From: Micromonospora coxensis
GTDB lineage: Bacteria; Actinomycetota; Actinomycetes; Mycobacteriales; Micromonosporaceae
Reading direction: 5' to 3'
Assembly: GCF_900090295.1 (NCBI RefSeq)
Contig: NZ_LT607753.1
Span: 1,364,001-1,428,000 of the forward strand
DNA: 64,000 nt
This document shows positions 1 through 9,080 of the stretch, in pieces (position 1 is the first letter of the stretch; every line of letters begins with the position of its first letter). Under the pieces are notes generated by a model. The model did no database searches. It saw only the letters and a list, made by a program, of their open reading frames with translations, and was not told the origin of the DNA. The position numbers were made by a program, and so were the translations under genes.

Positions 1-1768
1 CGGTCCGGCCGGCGCGCGGACGCTGGCCCTGGTGCCGTACCGGCAGATCACCGAGCGGGGCTTCGACTGCGTCGACGACGGCACGCCACTGGAGTACCTG
101 GAGATAGCGGGGCACGCCCGGCCGACCCTCGCCGACGTCCTCGCCGCGCTGCCCGACGCCCCGGTGGTCACCACCGGCGCCGCCTTCGACGTCGCCGACG
201 ACGAGTACGCCCGCACCGTCGAACGGGTCCTCGCCGAGGAGATCGGCCGGGGCGAGGGGGCGAACTTCGTCATCCACCGCACCCTGCGCGCCACCGTGCA
301 GGGCGCGCCGCTGCGGGCCGGGCTGGCGGCGTTGCGTCGGCTGCTGCGCGGCGAGCGGGGCGCGTACTGGACGTTCCTGGTGCACACCGGCACCCGGATC
401 CTGGTCGGCGCGAGCCCGGAGCGGCACGTCAGCGTCGACGACGGGCTGGTCATGATGAACCCGATCAGCGGCACCTTCCGGCACGCCGGCGCCACCGCCG
501 ACCGGGACGCGCTGCTGCGCTTCCTGCGCGACCCCAAGGAGGTCGAGGAGCTGTACATGGTCCTCGACGAGGAGCTGAAGATGATGGCCACGGTCGCCGA
601 GCACGGCGGCCAGGTGGTGGGGCCGTACCTCAAGGAGATGGCGCACCTGGCGCACACCGAGTACCTGCTCGCCGGGCGGGGCACCCGGGACGTCCGGGAG
701 GTGCTGCGGGAGACGATGTTCGCCCCGACCGTCACCGGCAGCCCGATGCAGAACGCCTGCCGGGTGATCGCCCGGCACGAGCGCACCGGCCGCCGCTACT
801 ACTCCGGGGTGCTGGCCCTGCTGGGCCGCGACGCCGAGGGCCGGCAGACGCTGGACGCGCCGATCCTCATCCGGACCGCGGAGATCTCCCCCAGCGGCGA
901 GCTGCGGGTGCCGGTGGGCGCGACCCTGGTGCGGCACTCCACGACCGCCGGCGAGGTGGCCGAGACGCACGCGAAGGCCGCCGGGGTGCTGGCCGCGCTG
1001 GGACTGGCCCCGCAGGCGCCCGCGCCGGGCCCCGAGGAGGCGGTACGCCTCGCCGACGACCCCGAGGTCCGCGCGGTCCTCGCCGCGCGCAACGCGCCGC
1101 TGGCCCGGTTCTGGCTGGACCAGCGCGCCCCCGGAGCGACCGTCCTGCCCGGACTGGTCGGGCGGCGGGCGTTGATCGTGGACGGTGAGGACACCTTCAC
1201 CGGGATGCTGGCGCACCAGCTCGGCGCGCTCGGCCTCGCCGTCGACGTCCGCCCGTGGCGGCGACCCGGCCCGCTGGACCGGTACGACCTGGTCGTCATC
1301 GGTCCCGGGCCGGGCGACCCCCGGGCGGTGACCGCGCCGAAGATGGCCGCGCTGCGCGCGCTGCTGGCCGAACGGCTGACCGCCGGCCTGCCGACGCTGG
1401 CGGTCTGCCTCGGCCACCAGATCCTCGCCGGCCTGCTGGGGCTGCCGTTGCACCGCCGCGAGGCGCCGTACCAGGGGCTGCAACGGGACGTGTCGGTCTT
1501 CGGCACGCCCCGGCGGGTGGGCTTCTACTCCACCTTCACCGCGCTGGCCGACGCCGACCGGGTCGCCACCGGGTACGGGCCGGTGGAGCTGTCGCGCGAC
1601 GCGGCCGACGGGGCGGTGCACGCGCTGCGCGGCGCCGGCTTCGCCGGGGTGCAGTTCCACCCGGAGTCGGTGCTCAGCCGCGACGGGCTGGCCGTGCTGG
1701 CGGACCTGCTCGGGCACCTGCTGGCGCATCCGGCGCTGACCGCGCATGGTTCGCCGGATCGCGGGTAG
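1..1768 (+). CDS. Fused chorismate-utilising synthase with glutaminase domain (PhzE/anthranilate synthase family), 5' partial
   Basis: The reading frame is open to the left edge, so the N-terminus lies outside the window; 578 residues are visible from the GTG at 32. The N-terminal part is a TrpE-type chorismate-binding domain, with the SPERH element, an N-P-I-S-G-T stretch and a VTGSPMQNA stretch before the Y-Y-S-G region. The C-terminal part is a class I glutamine amidotransferase with nucleophile motif VCLGHQ and the His-Glu pair in FHPES. Known members aminate chorismate with ammonia from glutamine to give anthranilate or 2-amino-2-deoxyisochorismate. Single-chain fusions of this layout occur in phenazine and other natural-product pathways and as stand-alone anthranilate synthases. 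No other phenazine or tryptophan gene is visible, so the exact product is open. A strong hairpin follows the stop codon. Confidence 0.85.
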   Translation, partial: GPAGARTLALVPYRQITERGFDCVDDGTPLEYLEIAGHARPTLADVLAALPDAPVVTTGAAFDVADDEYARTVERVLAEEIGRGEGANFVIHRTLRATVQGAPLRAGLAALRRLLRGERGAYWTFLVHTGTRILVGASPERHVSVDDGLVMMNPISGTFRHAGATADRDALLRFLRDPKEVEELYMVLDEELKMMATVAEHGGQVVGPYLKEMAHLAHTEYLLAGRGTRDVREVLRETMFAPTVTGSPMQNACRVIARHERTGRRYYSGVLALLGRDAEGRQTLDAPILIRTAEISPSGELRVPVGATLVRHSTTAGEVAETHAKAAGVLAALGLAPQAPAPGPEEAVRLADDPEVRAVLAARNAPLARFWLDQRAPGATVLPGLVGRRALIVDGEDTFTGMLAHQLGALGLAVDVRPWRRPGPLDRYDLVVIGPGPGDPRAVTAPKMAALRALLAERLTAGLPTLAVCLGHQILAGLLGLPLHRREAPYQGLQRDVSVFGTPRRVGFYSTFTALADADRVATGYGPVELSRDAADGAVHALRGAGFAGVQFHPESVLSRDGLAVLADLLGHLLAHPALTAHGSPDRG

Positions 1769-1779
1769 GGGGTGCGACG

Positions 1780-1824
1780 ACCGGTGGACCGGGCGGGTCG
1801 AGAGCCCTCGCCCGGTCCACCGGT
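1780..1824. terminator. Bidirectional terminator hairpin between convergent genes
   Basis: There are perfect 16-base arms (1780-1795 and 1809-1824) around a 13-base loop, 12 bases after the stop of the fused synthase and 12 bases beyond the stop of wrbA. No U-tract is present, as is usual in high-GC actinobacteria. Confidence 0.8.
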
Positions 1825-1836
1825 CCCCGGTGGACG

Positions 1837-2457
1837 TCAGCCCGCGGCGAGTCCCCGCTTGAGGGCCGCGCCCATCTGCACCGCCCGCTTCGCGGTCAGC
1901 GCGGTCGCGCCCAACGCCTTCTGGTCCGGGGCGATCTCGCCGTTGTTGCTGGTGTGCGACGCGCCGTACGGGTTGCCGGCGACGAACTGGCTCGGGTCGG
2001 TGTAGCCGGGGGTGACCACCACGCCGCCCCAGTGGTAGAAGATCGTGAACAGCGACAACAGGGTGGACTCCTGCCCGCCGTGCTCGGTGGCGGTGGAGGT
2101 GAAGCCGCTGTAGACCTTGTTCGCCAGCGCGCCGTTGGCCCAGAGCGGGCCGGTGGTGTCGATGAACTGCTTGAGCTGGGCGGCGATCATGCCGTACCGG
2201 GTGGGTGAGCCGAGGATCACCACGTCGGCCCAGGCGAGGTCGTCGATCTCGGCCTCCATGACGTCCTGCGTCTCCAGGCGGTGCGCCTGCCAACCCGCGT
2301 TCGAGCGGATCGCCTCATCCGGTGCCAGCTCCCGCACCTTGCGCAGGCGCACCTCGCCGCCCGCCTCACCGGCGGCCTCGCACGCGGCCTGCGCCATCTG
2401 GTAGGTGATGCCGGTCGCGCTGTAGTAGATGACCGCGACCTTGACCTGGCCGTCCAT
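1837..2457 (-). CDS. wrbA: NAD(P)H:quinone oxidoreductase, WrbA family flavodoxin-like protein
   Basis: This is a 206-residue cytosolic flavodoxin-fold protein of normal WrbA length. Visible marks are the FMN-phosphate loop YYSATGITYQMA near the N-terminus, the GSPTRYGM loop, the STATEHGGQE stretch and a late GNPYGAS motif. WrbA proteins are tetrameric FMN enzymes that reduce quinones by two electrons with NAD(P)H, which limits semiquinone and oxidative stress. The ATG start is preceded by GAGGAGG at 8 bases. The gene is convergent with the fused synthase and divergent from the acetyltransferase at 2542. No specific regulator site was seen. Confidence 0.93.
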   Translation of the reverse strand: MDGQVKVAVIYYSATGITYQMAQAACEAAGEAGGEVRLRKVRELAPDEAIRSNAGWQAHRLETQDVMEAEIDDLAWADVVILGSPTRYGMIAAQLKQFIDTTGPLWANGALANKVYSGFTSTATEHGGQESTLLSLFTIFYHWGGVVVTPGYTDPSQFVAGNPYGASHTSNNGEIAPDQKALGATALTAKRAVQMGAALKRGLAAG

Positions 2458-2504
2458 CAGACGTTCCTCCTCGATTCGGGTCAGCTCCGGCGACTACCCG
2501 GTAG

Positions 2505-2535
2505 TTGCCACGTCAAACGTCGGCCGTGGCATGCT
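2505..2535 (+). promoter_or_regulatory. Candidate promoter of a leaderless acetyltransferase gene
   Basis: A -35-like TTGCCA (2505-2510) is followed after 19 bases by a -10-like CATGCT (2530-2535). The GTG start lies only 6 bases further, with no Shine-Dalgarno sequence. Confidence 0.45.
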
Positions 2536-2541
2536 CGGGGT

Positions 2542-3030
2542 GTGCGGATCAGGGCGGCGACCGACGCGGACTGGGCGGGCGTCTGGCCGTTCCTGCGTGA
2601 GATCGTCGCGGCCGGCGACACGTACACCTGGCCACCCGACGTCTCCGAGGCCACGGCGCGCGAAATGTGGCTGGTCCGGCCGCCCGGCCGAACGGTGGTG
2701 GCCGTGGACGCGGACGGCACGGTGCTCGGCTCGGCGAAGCTGGTGCCGAACCAGGCCGGCCCGGGCGACCACGTCGCCAACGCCAGTTTCATGGTGGCCC
2801 CGGCGGCGGCCGGGCGCGGCGTGGGCCGGGCGCTCGGCGAGCACGTGCTGGACCTGGCGCGCGCCGACGGTTACCGGGCGATGCAGTTCAACGCGGTGGT
2901 GGCGACGAACACCCGGGCGGTGGCGCTGTGGCGCGCGCTCGGTTTCGCGGTGGTCGGCCGGATCCCGGAGGGTTTCCGGCACCCGTCCGAGGGCTACGTC
3001 GACCTGCTGGTGATGCACCGGCGGCTCTGA
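2542..3030 (+). CDS. GNAT family N-acetyltransferase
   Basis: This is a 162-residue single-domain Gcn5-related acetyltransferase. The acetyl-CoA pyrophosphate loop is visible as AAGRGVGRALGEH in the middle of the protein. It is followed by the FNAVVATNTRAVALWRALGF segment typical of the C-terminal half of the fold. Family members transfer acetyl from acetyl-CoA to an amine of a small molecule, antibiotic or protein; the substrate cannot be read here. The GTG start was chosen because it directly follows a -10-like element, suggesting a leaderless transcript. The gene is divergent from wrbA and convergent with the small membrane protein at 3264. Confidence 0.85.
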   Translation: MRIRAATDADWAGVWPFLREIVAAGDTYTWPPDVSEATAREMWLVRPPGRTVVAVDADGTVLGSAKLVPNQAGPGDHVANASFMVAPAAAGRGVGRALGEHVLDLARADGYRAMQFNAVVATNTRAVALWRALGFAVVGRIPEGFRHPSEGYVDLLVMHRRL

Positions 3031-3167
3031 GCGCCGGGCGGCCCAGCTCAAGATTTCCGCAAGTTCCGTGCCACGGTGGTGCCACGGCCGCCGCCGGCCG
3101 GGATCCTGTTCGCACGGGTGTCGGCGGCGCGGGACCGCCGGCGACACTCCGACGAACCTGAACGGGG

Positions 3168-3207
3168 GATCGCGCTCCGCTCGCGAAGCGGCGGGCGTAG
3201 CGCGATC
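3168..3207. terminator. Branched terminator hairpin between convergent genes
   Basis: The outer arms GATCGCGCT (3168-3176) and AGCGCGATC (3199-3207) pair perfectly. Inside them CCGCT and AGCGG form a second 5-bp stem. The element lies between the convergent stops at 3030 and 3264. Confidence 0.65.
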
Positions 3208-3263
3208 AGGGGGCCCGTTCTTCGGCTGGGGGGCTCCGCCAGCGGGTCGACGGCCCGTCCTGC

Positions 3264-3650
3264 TCACTCGTTGAGCTTGTCGCGCAGGTCGTCGACCCGC
3301 TGCTGGAGGCGGTCCACCGCACCCTCGTCGTTGACAAACGTGGTGATCCCGGCGGCCAGGGCCAGCCCGAGCAGCACTGCCAGCGCGCTGAGCACCAGCC
3401 CGCCGACGGCCACTCCCCGACCGGTCACCCCGGGGCGACGGCTCATCTTCAGCCCGACGATCCCCAGGATCACCCCGATGATCCCCAGCAGCAGGCCGAT
3501 CCAGGCCAGGATCGCGGTCAGCACGCTGAACAGCGCGGCCACCCCGAACACCAGGGCGAACGCGGCGGCGGCGCTGGTCTTGGCCGGCGTGCCGGTGGGC
3601 GCCGGCCGCACCCGGCCGGCACCCCGGGCCGGCTCACTGGACGCGGTCAT
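3264..3650 (-). CDS. Small two-helix membrane protein (DUF4190-like)
   Basis: This is a 128-residue protein. The first 25 residues are Ala/Pro/Arg-rich. Two hydrophobic helices follow, rich in Gly, Ile, Leu and Val, separated by the basic turn KMSRRPGVTGRG. This resembles the DUF4190 family of short actinobacterial membrane proteins. The C-terminal end is a short charged, likely coiled-coil tail with VDRLQQRVDDLRDK. No enzymatic motif is present and the function is unknown. It is divergent from the PRC-barrel gene at 3828. The ATG start was chosen because upstream sequence in this frame loses coding character. Confidence 0.7.
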   Translation of the reverse strand: MTASSEPARGAGRVRPAPTGTPAKTSAAAAFALVFGVAALFSVLTAILAWIGLLLGIIGVILGIVGLKMSRRPGVTGRGVAVGGLVLSALAVLLGLALAAGITTFVNDEGAVDRLQQRVDDLRDKLNE

Positions 3651-3827
3651 CTCGTACCTCGCATTCGTCGCGTCGGTCGCGCGCGGCGCATTCCCGCTGT
3701 GCCGGCACCCATGCGTGCGCGTCGGCACACCGGTCGACGCCGCTGCTGCCATCCGTACCGGCCCGGTCGAATGCTGCTCACCGTCGTCGGGTAGCCACGT
3801 CGTGACCCACGAGAGGAAGGACGAACC

Positions 3828-4550
3828 ATGCGACTGACCGAGCAGCAGATCCGTTCGCTGTACGGGCAGGACGTCCAGGACCGCACGGGTGCGAAGATCG
3901 GAAGTGTGGGCCAGGTCTGGGCCGACGCCGCCGGCGAGCCGACCTGGGTGAGCGTCAAGACCGGGGTGATGGGCCACCACGAGTCCATGGCGCCGCTGGC
4001 CGGAGCCGGCATGGCCGAGGGCCGGCTGAAGGTGCCCTACGACAAGGCGACCGTGCGCAGCGCGCCGTCCGTCGAGTCGGGCACCGAGCAGCCGCTCGAC
4101 AGCGACCAACTGGCCCAGCTCTACCGGCACTACCAGCTCCAGCAGCAGGAGCGTCCGCCGCAGCGGATGCCGGGCTCGCCGGAGCTGACCCGGTCGGAGG
4201 AGCGGCTGCGGGTCGGCACCGAGAGCGAGCCGGCGGGCACCGCCCGACTGCGCAAGCACGTGGTCACCGAGGACGTGCACACCACCGTGCCGGTCGAGCA
4301 CGACGAGGTCAGCGTGGTGCGTGAGCCGATCACCGCGGCGAACCGGGGTGACGCCCGGGCGGAGATCGGCGACGAGCAGCGGGAGATGGAGCTGCGCGCC
4401 GAGCGTCCGGTGGTCGGCAAGGAGCAGGTCCCGGTCGAGCGGGTCCGGCTGACCAAGGACGAGGTGGTCGAGGAGCAGCCGATCGACGCCCAGGTGCGTC
4501 GGGAGCTGGTCGACGCCGACGTGCCCGAGCGGGCGCGGCGACGCGGCTGA
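3828..4550 (+). CDS. PRC-barrel plus DUF2382 domain protein
   Basis: The protein has 240 residues. The first 80 or so form a PRC-barrel-like domain, starting around the GQDVQDRTGAKIG segment. A Gln-rich linker (HYQLQQQERPPQ) leads to a C-terminal DUF2382 domain with the repeated pattern of basic and acidic blocks (RLRVGTE, LRKHVVTEDVHTTVPV, REPI, RPVVGKEQVPVERVRL). Proteins of this two-domain type are common in actinobacteria and deinococci and are often associated with stress responses. Their biochemical role is not established. A good Shine-Dalgarno (GAGAGGAAGGA) precedes the ATG. A GC-rich hairpin follows the stop. Confidence 0.85.
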   Translation: MRLTEQQIRSLYGQDVQDRTGAKIGSVGQVWADAAGEPTWVSVKTGVMGHHESMAPLAGAGMAEGRLKVPYDKATVRSAPSVESGTEQPLDSDQLAQLYRHYQLQQQERPPQRMPGSPELTRSEERLRVGTESEPAGTARLRKHVVTEDVHTTVPVEHDEVSVVREPITAANRGDARAEIGDEQREMELRAERPVVGKEQVPVERVRLTKDEVVEEQPIDAQVRRELVDADVPERARRRG

Positions 4551-4563
4551 CCGGAGCGAGGAC

Positions 4564-4597
4564 CCGGGCGGGTGGGCCGACAGGCCCGCCCGCCCGG
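4564..4597 (+). terminator. Terminator hairpin after the PRC-barrel gene
   Basis: Arms of 15 bases (4564-4578 and 4583-4597) with one mismatch enclose the tetraloop GACA. The hairpin begins 14 bases after the stop codon. Confidence 0.7.
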
Positions 4598-4741
4598 CCG
4601 TGCGCCCGGGGCGACGCCCATCGGGTCGTCGGTCGCGATCGACGGGCGGTCAGCCGAAGGGCGGACGCCGCCCGGCCCGGTGTCCCGGCGATGTCGGTGC
4701 CGCCTCCTATGCTGGCCCTCCACCGAGGAGGGGGCGATGGC

Positions 4742-5842
4742 GTGGACGTGCGGTTGACCGACGCCGAGGCGCTGGCGTTGCGGATGACCAGCCTGCTGCT
4801 GCGCGAGCACCCACGCGGCCGGCCGGACACCGTGGCGGGCGTGGTGGAGTGGTTCGGGGCCATGCAGGCGCAGGACATGGCGAGCGGGCTGTGGTCGTTG
4901 GGCGTACGGCTGCCGGGGGCCACCGTCGCCGACGTGCAGGCGGCGCTGGAGCGGCGGGAGGCGCTGCGCACCTGGCCGATGCGGGGCACCGTGCACCTCG
5001 TACCTGCGCGGGACGCGCGGTGGATGCTGGCGGTGACCGGCGTGCGGGCGCTGGCCGGCGTGCAGTCCCGCCGGGCGGCGCTGGGCCTGACCGAGGCGGA
5101 GGCCGACCGGGCGGCGGACGTGCTCGGCGCGGCGCTGGCCGGCGGCGGGCGGCTGACCCGCGCCGGGTGCCTGACCACCCTCACCGCCGCCGGCATCGAC
5201 ACCACCGGCCAGCGCGGGTACCACCTGCTCTGGTACGCCAGCCAGCGCGGCGTCACCTGCATCGCCCCGCACGTCGGCACCGAGCAGACCTTCGCGCTGC
5301 TCGACGAGTGGGCCCCCGACCCGCACCGGCCCGACCGCGACGAGGCCCTGGGCATCCTCGCGCTGCGGTACTTCCGCAGCCACGGGCCGTGCACCCGGCA
5401 GGACTTCGCCGGCTGGACGGGGCTGACCGCGACCGACGCCAAGCGGGCCATCGCGGTGGCCGGCGACGACCTGGCCACGGTACGGGTGGGCGAGACGGAG
5501 GCGGTGCTGGACGCGGCCCTGCTCGACGCGCCCCGGCAACCGCTGGACGACGTGCTGGCGCTGCCCGGCTTCGACGAGTACCTGCTGGGCTACAAGGACC
5601 GCGCGTTGATGCTCGACCCGGCGCACAAGCAGGCGGTCGTCCCGGGCGGCAACGGCGTCTTCCAGTCCACCGTGGTGCGCGGCGGCCGGGTGGTCGGGAC
5701 GTGGAAGCGGACCATGGGCAGGACCCGGGTCGGCGTGACGGTGCGCCCGTTGGTCGACGTCGACCGGGCGCCGGTCGAGGCGGCGCTGGGCGGGTACGCC
5801 CGTTTCGTCGGCCTGCCGCCGAAGCTGAGCTGGCCGGACTGA
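4742..5842 (+). CDS. Winged-helix (HTH_42) protein, AlkZ-like DNA glycosylase family
   Basis: The protein has 366 residues from the GTG at 4742, which is 7 bases after GAGGAGGGGG. It matches the HTH_42 superfamily (tandem winged helices) in length and in the N-terminal pattern VEWFGAMQAQDMA, then LRTWPMRGTVHLVP, and a late FDEYLLGYKDR segment. The Q-A-Q triad at residues 42-44 corresponds to the Gln-x-Gln motif that characterises AlkZ-type glycosylases. Those enzymes excise alkylated bases and unhook interstrand crosslinks, whereas YcaQ/AlkX proteins use Gln-x-Asp. It is therefore likely a DNA repair enzyme rather than a regulator, though this is inference. It is convergent with sugC. Confidence 0.78.
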   Translation: MDVRLTDAEALALRMTSLLLREHPRGRPDTVAGVVEWFGAMQAQDMASGLWSLGVRLPGATVADVQAALERREALRTWPMRGTVHLVPARDARWMLAVTGVRALAGVQSRRAALGLTEAEADRAADVLGAALAGGGRLTRAGCLTTLTAAGIDTTGQRGYHLLWYASQRGVTCIAPHVGTEQTFALLDEWAPDPHRPDRDEALGILALRYFRSHGPCTRQDFAGWTGLTATDAKRAIAVAGDDLATVRVGETEAVLDAALLDAPRQPLDDVLALPGFDEYLLGYKDRALMLDPAHKQAVVPGGNGVFQSTVVRGGRVVGTWKRTMGRTRVGVTVRPLVDVDRAPVEAALGGYARFVGLPPKLSWPD

Positions 5843-5931
5843 GCGCCCGTCCGCCGGCCCCGGCCGGCCGAGCGCCCGCCGCGTGGCCGGTCGTCGCCCT
5901 CCTCGACCGGGATGCCGGCAGGGCACGACGT

Positions 5932-5970
5932 ACGGCGCGGGGACCGGCGGTGAGCCGGTCCCCGCGCCGT
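5932..5970. terminator. Bidirectional terminator hairpin
   Basis: There are perfect 17-base arms (5932-5948 and 5954-5970) with a five-base loop GGTGA, lying between the convergent AlkZ-like gene and sugC. Confidence 0.85.
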
Positions 5971-5979
5971 CGTGGTCGG

Positions 5980-7185
5980 TCAGTCGGCGAGCGCGCCCGC
6001 CGAGCGGCCCTCGTGCAGGGTCAGGTTGCGCCCGCTGGTCGGGTCGAACAGGTGGATCTTCTCCAGGTTGAACCAGACCCGGCGGTTCTGACCCTCGCGC
6101 ACCGGTGACTCGGCCGACAGCCGGGTCACCAGGCTCGCTCCCCCGCCGGTGAAGTCGGCGCCGGCGTCGGCCGCCAGCTCCTCCAGCTCGGCGGCGCTGG
6201 CCCGCTCCCCCTCGACGCTGAAGTAGACGTACTTGTCCGAGCCCATCGACTCGACGATGTCCACCGGCGCCTCGAACTCCATGCCCCGGCGGCGGGTGTC
6301 GTCGTCGATCAGCTCGGCGTCCTCGAAGTGCTCGGGCCGGATGCCGAGGATCAGCTCGCGGGGCGCGTCGGCGGAGTCCAGCTCCCGGCGGATCCGCTCG
6401 CCGATCGGCACGTCACCCAGCGCCGTCCGCAGCGTGCCGTCCTCCACCGCGGCGTGCAGGAAGTTCATCGACGGGGAGCCGATGAAGCCGGCGACGAAGA
6501 GGTTGCGGGGGTGGTCGTACAGCTCCTGCGGCGGTCCGACCTGCTGCACCGCACCGCCGCGCATGATGACCACCCGGTCGCCGAGGGTCATCGCCTCGGT
6601 CTGGTCGTGGGTCACGTAGACGGTGGTGGTGCCGAGCTGTTTCTGCAGGCGGGACACCACCGTGCGCATCTGCACCCGCAGCTTGGCGTCCAGGTTGGAC
6701 AGCGGCTCGTCCATCAGGAACGCCTTGGGCTGGCGGACGATCGCCCGCCCCATCGCCACCCGCTGCCGCTGGCCGCCGGAGAGGTTGGCCGGCTTGCGGT
6801 CCAGCAGCGGGGTCAGCTCCAGGACCTTCGCCGCCTCCTCGACCTTGGTGTCGATGGTCGCCTTGTCCATCTTCGCCAGGCGCAGCGGGAAGGCCATGTT
6901 CTCCCGCACCGTCATGTTCGGGTAGAGCGCGTACGACTGGAACACCATCGCGATGTCCCGGTCCCGGGGGGCCTTGTCGTTGACCCGCTGCCCGCCGATG
7001 CGCAGCTCACCGGAGCTGATGTCCTCCAGCCCGGCGATCATGTTGAGGGTGGTCGACTTGCCGCAGCCCGACGGGCCGACCAGGATGACGAACTCGCCGT
7101 CGGCGATCTCCAGGTCGACGTCCTGCACCGCGACGGTGCCGTCCGGGAACCGCTTGCTCACCTTGTCCAGCACGATGTCAGCCAT
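5980..7185 (-). CDS. sugC: ABC importer ATPase, MalK/UgpC family (SugC-like)
   Basis: This is a 401-residue cytoplasmic ATPase that powers sugar import. Counting from the ATG at 7185, Walker A GPSGCGKST is at 37-45, the Q-loop Gln at 82, the signature LSGGQ at 134-138, Walker B FLMDEP at 155-160 and the switch His at 192. All are intact. The C-terminal 150 residues form the OB-fold regulatory domain typical of MalK/UgpC (the GIRPEHFED segment). The ATG is preferred over the GTG at 7194 because AGGTGA lies 5 bases before it. It is the last gene of the leftward lpqY-sugA-sugB-sugC set. In such clusters the ATPase drives trehalose uptake. ATPases of this family can also serve several importers in actinomycetes. 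Confidence 0.88.
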   Translation of the reverse strand: MADIVLDKVSKRFPDGTVAVQDVDLEIADGEFVILVGPSGCGKSTTLNMIAGLEDISSGELRIGGQRVNDKAPRDRDIAMVFQSYALYPNMTVRENMAFPLRLAKMDKATIDTKVEEAAKVLELTPLLDRKPANLSGGQRQRVAMGRAIVRQPKAFLMDEPLSNLDAKLRVQMRTVVSRLQKQLGTTTVYVTHDQTEAMTLGDRVVIMRGGAVQQVGPPQELYDHPRNLFVAGFIGSPSMNFLHAAVEDGTLRTALGDVPIGERIRRELDSADAPRELILGIRPEHFEDAELIDDDTRRRGMEFEAPVDIVESMGSDKYVYFSVEGERASAAELEELAADAGADFTGGGASLVTRLSAESPVREGQNRRVWFNLEKIHLFDPTSGRNLTLHEGRSAGALAD

Positions 7186-7194
7186 TGTTGTCAC

Positions 7195-8031
7195 CTATCC
7201 CTTGACGGCGCCGGAGGTCAGGCCGGAGACGATGCGGCGCTGGAAGAAGAGCACGAACAGGATGATCGGAATCGTGATCACCACGGCGGCGGCGCAGATC
7301 GCCCCGGTGGGGTCCTCGAACTGCGACTCGCCGGTGAAGAACGACAGCGCCACCGGCACCGTACGGGCCCGCTCGGTCGAGGTGAGCGTGATGGCGAACA
7401 GGAAGTCGTTCCAGCAGAAGATGAAGACCAGGATCGCCGTGGTGAACAGCCCCGGCGCGGCCAGCGGGGCGATGACCCGCCGGAACGCCTGGCCCTGGGT
7501 GGCGCCGTCCATCTTCGCCGCCTTCTCCAGGTCCCACGGGATCTGCTTGAAGAACGCCGACAGCGTGTAGATCGCCAGCGGCAGCGCGAAGGTGATGTAC
7601 GGCAGGATCAGCCCCGGCCAGGTGTCGAAGATGCCGAGCTGCCGCTCGATCTCGAACAACGGCGACACCAGCGACACCTGCGGGAACATCGCGATCAGCA
7701 GGGAGACCCCGACCAGCAGCTTCTTGCCGGGGAAGTCCAGCCGGCTGATCGCGTACGCGGCCATCGCGCCGAGCACCACCGCGATCAGGGTGGCGATCAG
7801 GGCGATGCCGATCGAGTTGACCAGGGCCCGGACGAACTGGTCGGTGGAGAAGATCGACCGGTAGTTGTCCAGCGTCCACTCCCGGGGCCAGAACTTGCCG
7901 TCGGTGAGGGTGGCCGGGGTCTTGAACGACAGCGAGGCGATCCAGAGCACCGGGATCAGCGCGAAGACGACGACGATGACGTCCAGCAGACCCCAGCGCA
8001 GCTTCGCCCGCGTGGTGGTTTCGACTGACAT
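7195..8031 (-). CDS. sugB: Sugar ABC importer permease, MalG type (SugB-like)
   Basis: This is a 278-residue inner-membrane permease with six predicted helices. The cytoplasmic coupling (EAA) loop reads [26 protein letters not shown], and it ends in the usual GLTSGAVKG. It pairs with the MalF-type permease encoded one base upstream and contacts the SugC ATPase. The ATG start is separated from the preceding stop by a single base, so translation is probably coupled. Confidence 0.88.
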   Translation of the reverse strand: MSVETTTRAKLRWGLLDVIVVVFALIPVLWIASLSFKTPATLTDGKFWPREWTLDNYRSIFSTDQFVRALVNSIGIALIATLIAVVLGAMAAYAISRLDFPGKKLLVGVSLLIAMFPQVSLVSPLFEIERQLGIFDTWPGLILPYITFALPLAIYTLSAFFKQIPWDLEKAAKMDGATQGQAFRRVIAPLAAPGLFTTAILVFIFCWNDFLFAITLTSTERARTVPVALSFFTGESQFEDPTGAICAAAVVITIPIILFVLFFQRRIVSGLTSGAVKG

Positions 8032-8032
8032 G

Positions 8033-9028
8033 TCAGCGCCTCTCCCCGTCGTCGCTGCCGGGGGCAGCGGTGCCGAACAGCTTCACGAAGACGAAGGCGA
8101 TGATCGCCACGGTGAGGAAGATCAACACCGACATCGTCGACCCGATGCCGAGGTTGAGACCCCGGATCAGGTTGTTGTAGGCGAGCATCGACACCGAGGA
8201 GGTCTCGTTGCCGCCGGCGGTGAGCACGAAGATGTTGTCGAAGACCCGGAACGCGTCCAGGGTGCGGAACAGCAGCGCGACCAGGATCGCCGGCTTCATC
8301 ACCGGCAGCATCACCTTGGTGAACCGCTGCCAGGCGGTGGCGCCGTCGGTGGAGGCGGCCTTGAGCAGGTCCTCCGGCACCAGCGCCAGCCCGGCCATCA
8401 GCAGCAGCGCCATGAACGGGGTGGTCTTCCAGATCTCCGCCAGCATGATGATCGCCAGCGAGCTGGCCCGCTCGGTCAGCGGCGCCCCGTCGGAGAAGAG
8501 GTTGGCCAGGTAGCCGGTGCCGGGCGTCCAGGCGTACCGCCAGGAGAACGCGGCGACGACCGTGACGATGCCGTACGGGATCAGCGCCGCCGTGCGGACG
8601 ATGCCCCGGCCGACCAGGGTCCGGTGCATGACCAGCGCCAGTCCCATGCCGAGCACCAGCTCGACCGCGACGGTGACCACCGTGATCAGCATGGTCACCC
8701 CGAACGCGGTCCACCAGAACTCGTTGGTGAGCACGGTGACGTAGTTCTCCAGCCCGATGAACTCGCGCTGGTCGGGGAAGCGCAGGTCGAACCGCTGCAA
8801 CGACAGCCAGACCGAGTAGATGATCGGGTACGCGGTGACCAGCACCATCACCAGCGCGGCGGGGGCGCAGAGCAGCCAGCCCAGCCGCCGCTCGGCCTTC
8901 TTGTTCTCGCTCAGCGGGCCCTTGGCCCGGCGGGAGGCCCGCTGCGCCGGCACGGTGGCGTGCCGGCCGGTGGGGCGTTCGGCCTCGGCGCTCACCTCGG
9001 CGCCGGCCGGTGTGGCGTTGACGCTCAT
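8033..9028 (-). CDS. sugA: Sugar ABC importer permease, MalF type (SugA-like)
   Basis: The protein has 331 residues. A roughly 45-residue basic cytoplasmic N-terminus ([18 protein letters not shown]) precedes six predicted membrane helices. The coupling loop [25 protein letters not shown] marks the ABC importer permease fold. GGAGGTGACCGC before the ATG gives a strong ribosome site. Together with the SugB-like permease it should form the translocation channel for the sugar delivered by the lipoprotein encoded just upstream. Confidence 0.88.
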   Translation of the reverse strand: MSVNATPAGAEVSAEAERPTGRHATVPAQRASRRAKGPLSENKKAERRLGWLLCAPAALVMVLVTAYPIIYSVWLSLQRFDLRFPDQREFIGLENYVTVLTNEFWWTAFGVTMLITVVTVAVELVLGMGLALVMHRTLVGRGIVRTAALIPYGIVTVVAAFSWRYAWTPGTGYLANLFSDGAPLTERASSLAIIMLAEIWKTTPFMALLLMAGLALVPEDLLKAASTDGATAWQRFTKVMLPVMKPAILVALLFRTLDAFRVFDNIFVLTAGGNETSSVSMLAYNNLIRGLNLGIGSTMSVLIFLTVAIIAFVFVKLFGTAAPGSDDGERR

Positions 9029-9080
9029 GCGGTCACCTCCGGGCGGTCGCCGGTGCGGGCCGGCACGGGGCGGTGGGCGG

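Noticed and set aside
4691..4741. ATG start 17 codons upstream for the AlkZ-like protein
   Set aside because: The Shine-Dalgarno GAGGAGGGGG lies between this ATG and the GTG at 4742, so the GTG is the likely start.
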